9,214 nt of DNA from Chloroflexota bacterium (GTDB lineage: Bacteria; Chloroflexota; Dormibacteria; Dormibacterales; Dormibacteraceae): assembly GCA_005879675.1 (NCBI GenBank), contig VBJE01000271.1:1-9214 (forward strand), in the 5' to 3' direction. The stretch's first letter is position 1, and every line of letters starts with the position of its first letter. Shown one piece after another: positions 5,800 to 9,214 of this stretch. A program made the position numbers and the translations under genes. The notes below the pieces were generated by a model. That model did not search any database. It was not told the DNA's origin and saw nothing but the letters and a program-made list of their open reading frames with translations.

Positions 5800-8700
5800 A
5801 TTCGCGCCGGTGATCGCGGTTGTTTTTGCCGACGCTTCGAATGCGGGTCGCGATCCCAGCGGGTAGGCGGTCGACTCGTTGCGCGCGAGCAGCTCCACCG
5901 CCATCGCCTCCAGGTCCCGCACACGCTGGTTGGCGCGGATCGCCTCGCGGATGGAAAGGATGCCGACTGCCGGGTGCCTCTTCTCGATCACGTGGCGAAG
6001 CATGTTGAGGTGCGCGTTGTCCGGCACGCCAGGCTCGCGGATGCGCCTGACCGCCGCGCGCACGGTCGCCTGCGTGCCGTCGATCGCCTCGCCCTTGCCG
6101 AAGTCGAACTTGTAGCTGGGGCTGCGCCCGGCCGATCGCTTCTCGCCGCTGAGCTTGATCCACTTCGCGTTCTCCGCGCCCTTGCCGACGTCGATCACCA
6201 GTCGCACGGGACGGCCCTGGTAGTCGAAGCGCGCGTTCATGCGCGCGTAGCTCTCGCGTTGCCCCGTCAGGCCCTCGTGCCGGCCGATCAGCAGCGGCGC
6301 TTCGTCGTCGAGCCGGATCCGGTCGATGGGCGTGAGCAGGGAGATGATGGCGAAGGCGTGCGGGATCAGGTCCGCGATGACGCCGATGTCCGCCGCCGCG
6401 CCGGTCAGCGGCTGCTCCTCGAGGATCTCGATCCGGATCTCCTCCACGCTGTCCAGGAAGTTGCGCAGCGTCCGCTCCTCGGTCAGGAGCATGCCCAGGA
6501 GTCGCACCTCCAACTTGAAGTAGTAGTGGTCGGCGGCCACGATCTCCACGCCGCCGGGCGCGGTGTCGAGGAACTTGCGGTACTCATCCGGCGGCGCGCC
6601 CAGCGGCTTCTCGATCAGGACGACGTCGCTCAGGTCGTAGTAACGCGCAAGGGTCGGTAGGTGCGTGGCGGCGGGCGTGGCGATGTAGGTGATGACGTAG
6701 GAGCTCGACTCCAGCTCGCGCTCGAGCTGGTCGCGGGCGGGCGAGGAGTGGCTGTCCCAGTAGAAGGAATCGCCGTGCGTCCGGACCTCCTCTTCCTTCA
6801 CGCCCAGCCGGTCGCGCGCGCCCGGCGAGTCCTGCTCGACGACGTGGGTGCGGAAGTTGAAGAACTGCTTGAGCGTCAGCAGGTGCTGGTACGCCTTCTG
6901 GCCCCACTGTCCGAAACCGATGAGGACGAAGTCCTTCTGCAGGTGCCGCTCCTCTTCGGCGAGGGCGTGGAGGCGCGCGTTCTTGATCGCCACGGCCGCC
7001 TGCACCGCCAGCGCCTGCGCGCGCTGGACCTCCTCGGGCCTGAAGCTGCGGTTGCGGGTTCGCTCGGCGAGCACCGCCGCCCCGATGGCCTGCTCGTCGG
7101 CGATCAGCGGCAGCGCCATCAGCGACCGCACGCCGAACGTGCGCACGTAGGCGGGGTCGACGGCCGTGCCGGCGGATGTGTCCTCGATCAGGACCGGCTG
7201 CTCGCGGTCGAGCACGTCGAACAGGAAGGAATGCTCGGAGCGCTCTCCATGCTGGCGGCGCCACAGGTCCTCGAGGTCCGATGCCGCGGCGCCGTACCAC
7301 CCCTCGCGGTCCTCTTCGTACAGCGCGATCTGGCACAGCGACGCGTCGACCAGCCGCGCCATGTTGTGCGCGACGAGGGTCAGCGTCTGGTCGAGGTCGA
7401 TCGAGCTCGCGATCGCCTTGCTCACGTCCGCCACCAGCTCGAGCTGCTCGGCGTGCCGCTGCGCCTCCTCGTACAGCCGCGCCGTCTCGACCGCCACCGC
7501 GAGCTGGCCCGCGGCCGCGCGCAGGGCCTCGACCTGTCTCCAGTCGGGGCGTCGCTGGTCGGAGCGGTGGTAGCCGACCTCCAGCGCCCCCGTGGCGCGA
7601 TTGGCGGCGTCGCTGCCGAAGGGCACGAAGATGCGCACGAGGTCTTTGTGCCCGCCGCGCTCGAAGACCTCGCCCGCCAGCGTGAACGGTGCCTCGTCGC
7701 CGGCGTGCGCCTTCTCGCCGATCAGGCACGCGAGCACGGTCCCCTTGACCATCCCGTTGCTGTAGACCACCGGCACCTCGGTCCAGGTGGAGGCGACGGG
7801 CACGCCGCCCGAGATCACGTCGGCGTGCTCGCCCGCGGGCATCGGACCGACGATCACCGACTGCCAGCTCCGGGCGACGTGGACGAGGACGTCGTCCTCG
7901 GCGAGCACGCGGTCCTCGTCGAGGGCCCAGCGCGGCACCTTTTTTCCGCTGTGCGGGGAGGAGCCGAGCTCGATCGCCGCAGCGGTCGCGGCGCCGGCGG
8001 CCATGCGCACGAGGGTCGTGCCGTCGTCGCGCTGGTCGAGCAGGTAGATGGTGGCGAAGTTGAAGTCGAACTCGGGAACCTCCGAGTCGGTCAGGTGACC
8101 GGCGACCGCGTCGATGACCTGGTGCCGCGACGCGCCGGGCTTGAGCATCGCGGCGGTCATGTCGCCGAGCGCGCTCAGCAGGCGGTTCGAGCCCTCGAGC
8201 TCAGCGATCAGTCGCTGCGAGGCGAGCGCGCCGCCGATGAGCTGGGCGCCGGCCTTCAGCATCTCGTCGGTCGCCGGCGCGCGGCGCACGGTGGCCAGAC
8301 GGTCGCGGCTCATGAGGACGAGATACCCGTGCGGCTCAGCGGGCTGGCCGAGGGCGTAGGTGGCGACGGGGTGGAGGTCCGCCTCCGCGGTGGCCTCGCC
8401 GACTGTCTTTGTGATCGCGCTCTCCCACCCGACCGTGGCGTCGGCGCGGTCGACGCGCGTCGGAGCTGCGATGCGCAGGTGCGCGGTGACGAGCTCGAGG
8501 TGCGAGCGCTGGTGGGCGAACTGATAGATCGCCGCGCCGTCGAGGTTGCTCGCCATCAACAGGTCGGCGAGCGCGATCGAGAGCAGGCGGCGCAGCTCCT
8601 TGGCGTTGGTCCGGGCGTCGCCCACAGGCGCCGTCAGCAGGGTCGTCAGCCGTGACAGGCCGTCCAGCGCCGCGCGCTCGGCGCCCTCGAGCGCTCCCTT

Positions 8701-9207
8701 GATCAGCGAGGCGGCCGTCGCCGCGCGCCGTTCGAGCTCGCGCAGGTGGCCGTCGTCGGGCGCCTTCTCCTTGTTGCGGTAGTTCAGGTAGATCAGGCCG
8801 AGCAGGCGGTCCCCGACGAGCAGCGGCAGCCCCAGGGTTGTCTGGACCTGGTAGCGGCGGATGAAGGTGGAGTCGATCTCCGCCGGCGCGTTCCGAGCGA
8901 CCAGGCGCTGGCGCGTGATCGTGAGCCAGACCGTGGACCCGTACTGGTGCACGCCGAGCTCGTCGGGCACCTTGCCCTGCTTCTCGTCGGCGAGGTAGCG
9001 TGTGAGCTGCTCATGCATGTCGGTGAGCGAGTCGAGCAGGCTCTCCTGGGGTTGGCCGGTGGCGAAGGGGGCGAAGTAGGTGTGGGTCGACTCCTCGTAC
9101 AGGAAGATGGAGACGATATCGGCGCCGGACGCATGCTGAAAATCGGCGATCACGCCGCGCAGGACGGCGGCGAGTCCCGAGTTGGCTTCTACCGGCGGGC
9201 GGATCAC
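5797..9207 (-). CDS. Multi-GAF sensor protein fused to a C-terminal Rossmann sugar (phosphate) dehydrogenase-like domain (1136 aa or longer)
   Basis: Predicted soluble sensor-enzyme. GAF1 is at about residues 10-170 (IVSIFLYEE; LGLPLLVGDRLLGLIYLNYR). A weaker GAF-like unit is at 200-335. A third spans 345-578, apparently with a large insert, and ends ATGALEVGYHRSD plus a helical tail. GAF4 is at 585-748 (VRSLMALPLIADEQAIGAAVLAERT). Helical linkers join the units. The C-terminal oxidoreductase (about 757-1115) has the dinucleotide loop GFGQWG (764-769) and an acidic VVEQD after strand 2, hinting at NAD rather than NADP. It also has YIATP (841-845), IEKPLG (865-870), DHYYFK (893-898) and DLIPH (946-950). 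Order and spacing resemble G6PDH (EKP Lys, DHYxxK, catalytic His), but the length is nearer Gfo/Idh/MocA. There is no kinase, GGDEF, HD-GYP or DNA-binding output; only two Cys (494, 625) are present. The GTG start at 9207 is provisional: the frame is open to the window edge, so the gene may begin outside. It is likely an operon with the downstream debranching enzyme. Confidence 0.85.
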   Translation of the reverse strand: MIRPPVEANSGLAAVLRGVIADFQHASGADIVSIFLYEESTHTYFAPFATGQPQESLLDSLTDMHEQLTRYLADEKQGKVPDELGVHQYGSTVWLTITRQRLVARNAPAEIDSTFIRRYQVQTTLGLPLLVGDRLLGLIYLNYRNKEKAPDDGHLRELERRAATAASLIKGALEGAERAALDGLSRLTTLLTAPVGDARTNAKELRRLLSIALADLLMASNLDGAAIYQFAHQRSHLELVTAHLRIAAPTRVDRADATVGWESAITKTVGEATAEADLHPVATYALGQPAEPHGYLVLMSRDRLATVRRAPATDEMLKAGAQLIGGALASQRLIAELEGSNRLLSALGDMTAAMLKPGASRHQVIDAVAGHLTDSEVPEFDFNFATIYLLDQRDDGTTLVRMAAGAATAAAIELGSSPHSGKKVPRWALDEDRVLAEDDVLVHVARSWQSVIVGPMPAGEHADVISGGVPVASTWTEVPVVYSNGMVKGTVLACLIGEKAHAGDEAPFTLAGEVFERGGHKDLVRIFVPFGSDAANRATGALEVGYHRSDQRRPDWRQVEALRAAAGQLAVAVETARLYEEAQRHAEQLELVADVSKAIASSIDLDQTLTLVAHNMARLVDASLCQIALYEEDREGWYGAAASDLEDLWRRQHGERSEHSFLFDVLDREQPVLIEDTSAGTAVDPAYVRTFGVRSLMALPLIADEQAIGAAVLAERTRNRSFRPEEVQRAQALAVQAAVAIKNARLHALAEEERHLQKDFVLIGFGQWGQKAYQHLLTLKQFFNFRTHVVEQDSPGARDRLGVKEEEVRTHGDSFYWDSHSSPARDQLERELESSSYVITYIATPAATHLPTLARYYDLSDVVLIEKPLGAPPDEYRKFLDTAPGGVEIVAADHYYFKLEVRLLGMLLTEERTLRNFLDSVEEIRIEILEEQPLTGAAADIGVIADLIPHAFAIISLLTPIDRIRLDDEAPLLIGRHEGLTGQRESYARMNARFDYQGRPVRLVIDVGKGAENAKWIKLSGEKRSAGRSPSYKFDFGKGEAIDGTQATVRAAVRRIREPGVPDNAHLNMLRHVIEKRHPAVGILSIREAIRANQRVRDLEAMAVELLARNESTAYPLGSRPAFEASAKTTAITGAN

Positions 9208-9214
9208 CTTGGCT

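Noticed and set aside
6661..8655. 664-codon open frame on the plus strand opposite the GAF-dehydrogenase gene
   Set aside because: It lies wholly antisense to a gene with clear GAF and Rossmann motifs. Its translation is rich in Arg, Val, Asp, Gly and His with no recognisable domain, as expected for an antisense shadow in high-GC DNA.

Overview
This is a GC-rich (roughly 70% by eye) bacterial window. It holds four long genes devoted, as far as can be read, to alpha-glucan (glycogen-type) metabolism, plus the start of a fifth, secreted protein at the left edge. High GC, strong G/C third-position bias and weak or absent Shine-Dalgarno sequences suggest Actinomycetota, perhaps a Thermoleophilia-like lineage, or a similarly GC-rich soil phylum. 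That placement is inference; no rRNA or taxonomic marker is present.

Layout. Positions 1-106 (minus) carry the first 35 codons of a Sec-type exported protein that runs off the edge. Positions 107-376 are a divergent intergenic region with an 18-bp inverted repeat (232-249) and a GC stem-loop (297-313). Positions 377-2644 (plus) encode a 755-aa protein of the glycogen-debranching / amylo-alpha-1,6-glucosidase type. It is followed after 64 nt by a 359-aa GT4 glycosyltransferase (2709-3788, plus, GTG start). On the minus strand a second amylo-alpha-1,6-glucosidase-type protein (5769-3781, 662 aa) converges on the glycosyltransferase. The two coding regions overlap by 8 bp, and both stop codons lie in one 10-bp palindrome. 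Upstream of it on the minus strand is a very large gene (9207-5797, at least 1136 aa). It encodes about four GAF-type sensor regions fused to a C-terminal Rossmann dehydrogenase.

The most notable object is that GAF-dehydrogenase fusion. Its catalytic domain looks like a short, divergent member of the glucose-6-phosphate dehydrogenase / Gfo-Idh-MocA superfamily. It has a GxGxxG loop, an EKP motif, a DHYxxK motif and a downstream histidine, in the order and approximate spacing of G6PDH active-site residues. It is in the same reading frame as the downstream debranching enzyme, separated only by one TAG and nine sense codons, with no obvious ribosome-binding site for the second gene.

Working model (inference): the two debranching-type hydrolases trim alpha-1,6 branches and the GT4 enzyme builds or modifies a glucan or glucoside. 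The fusion protein would oxidise a sugar or sugar phosphate released from it, with its GAF array setting activity by an unknown ligand or redox state. No mobile element, CRISPR array, tRNA or rRNA was seen.
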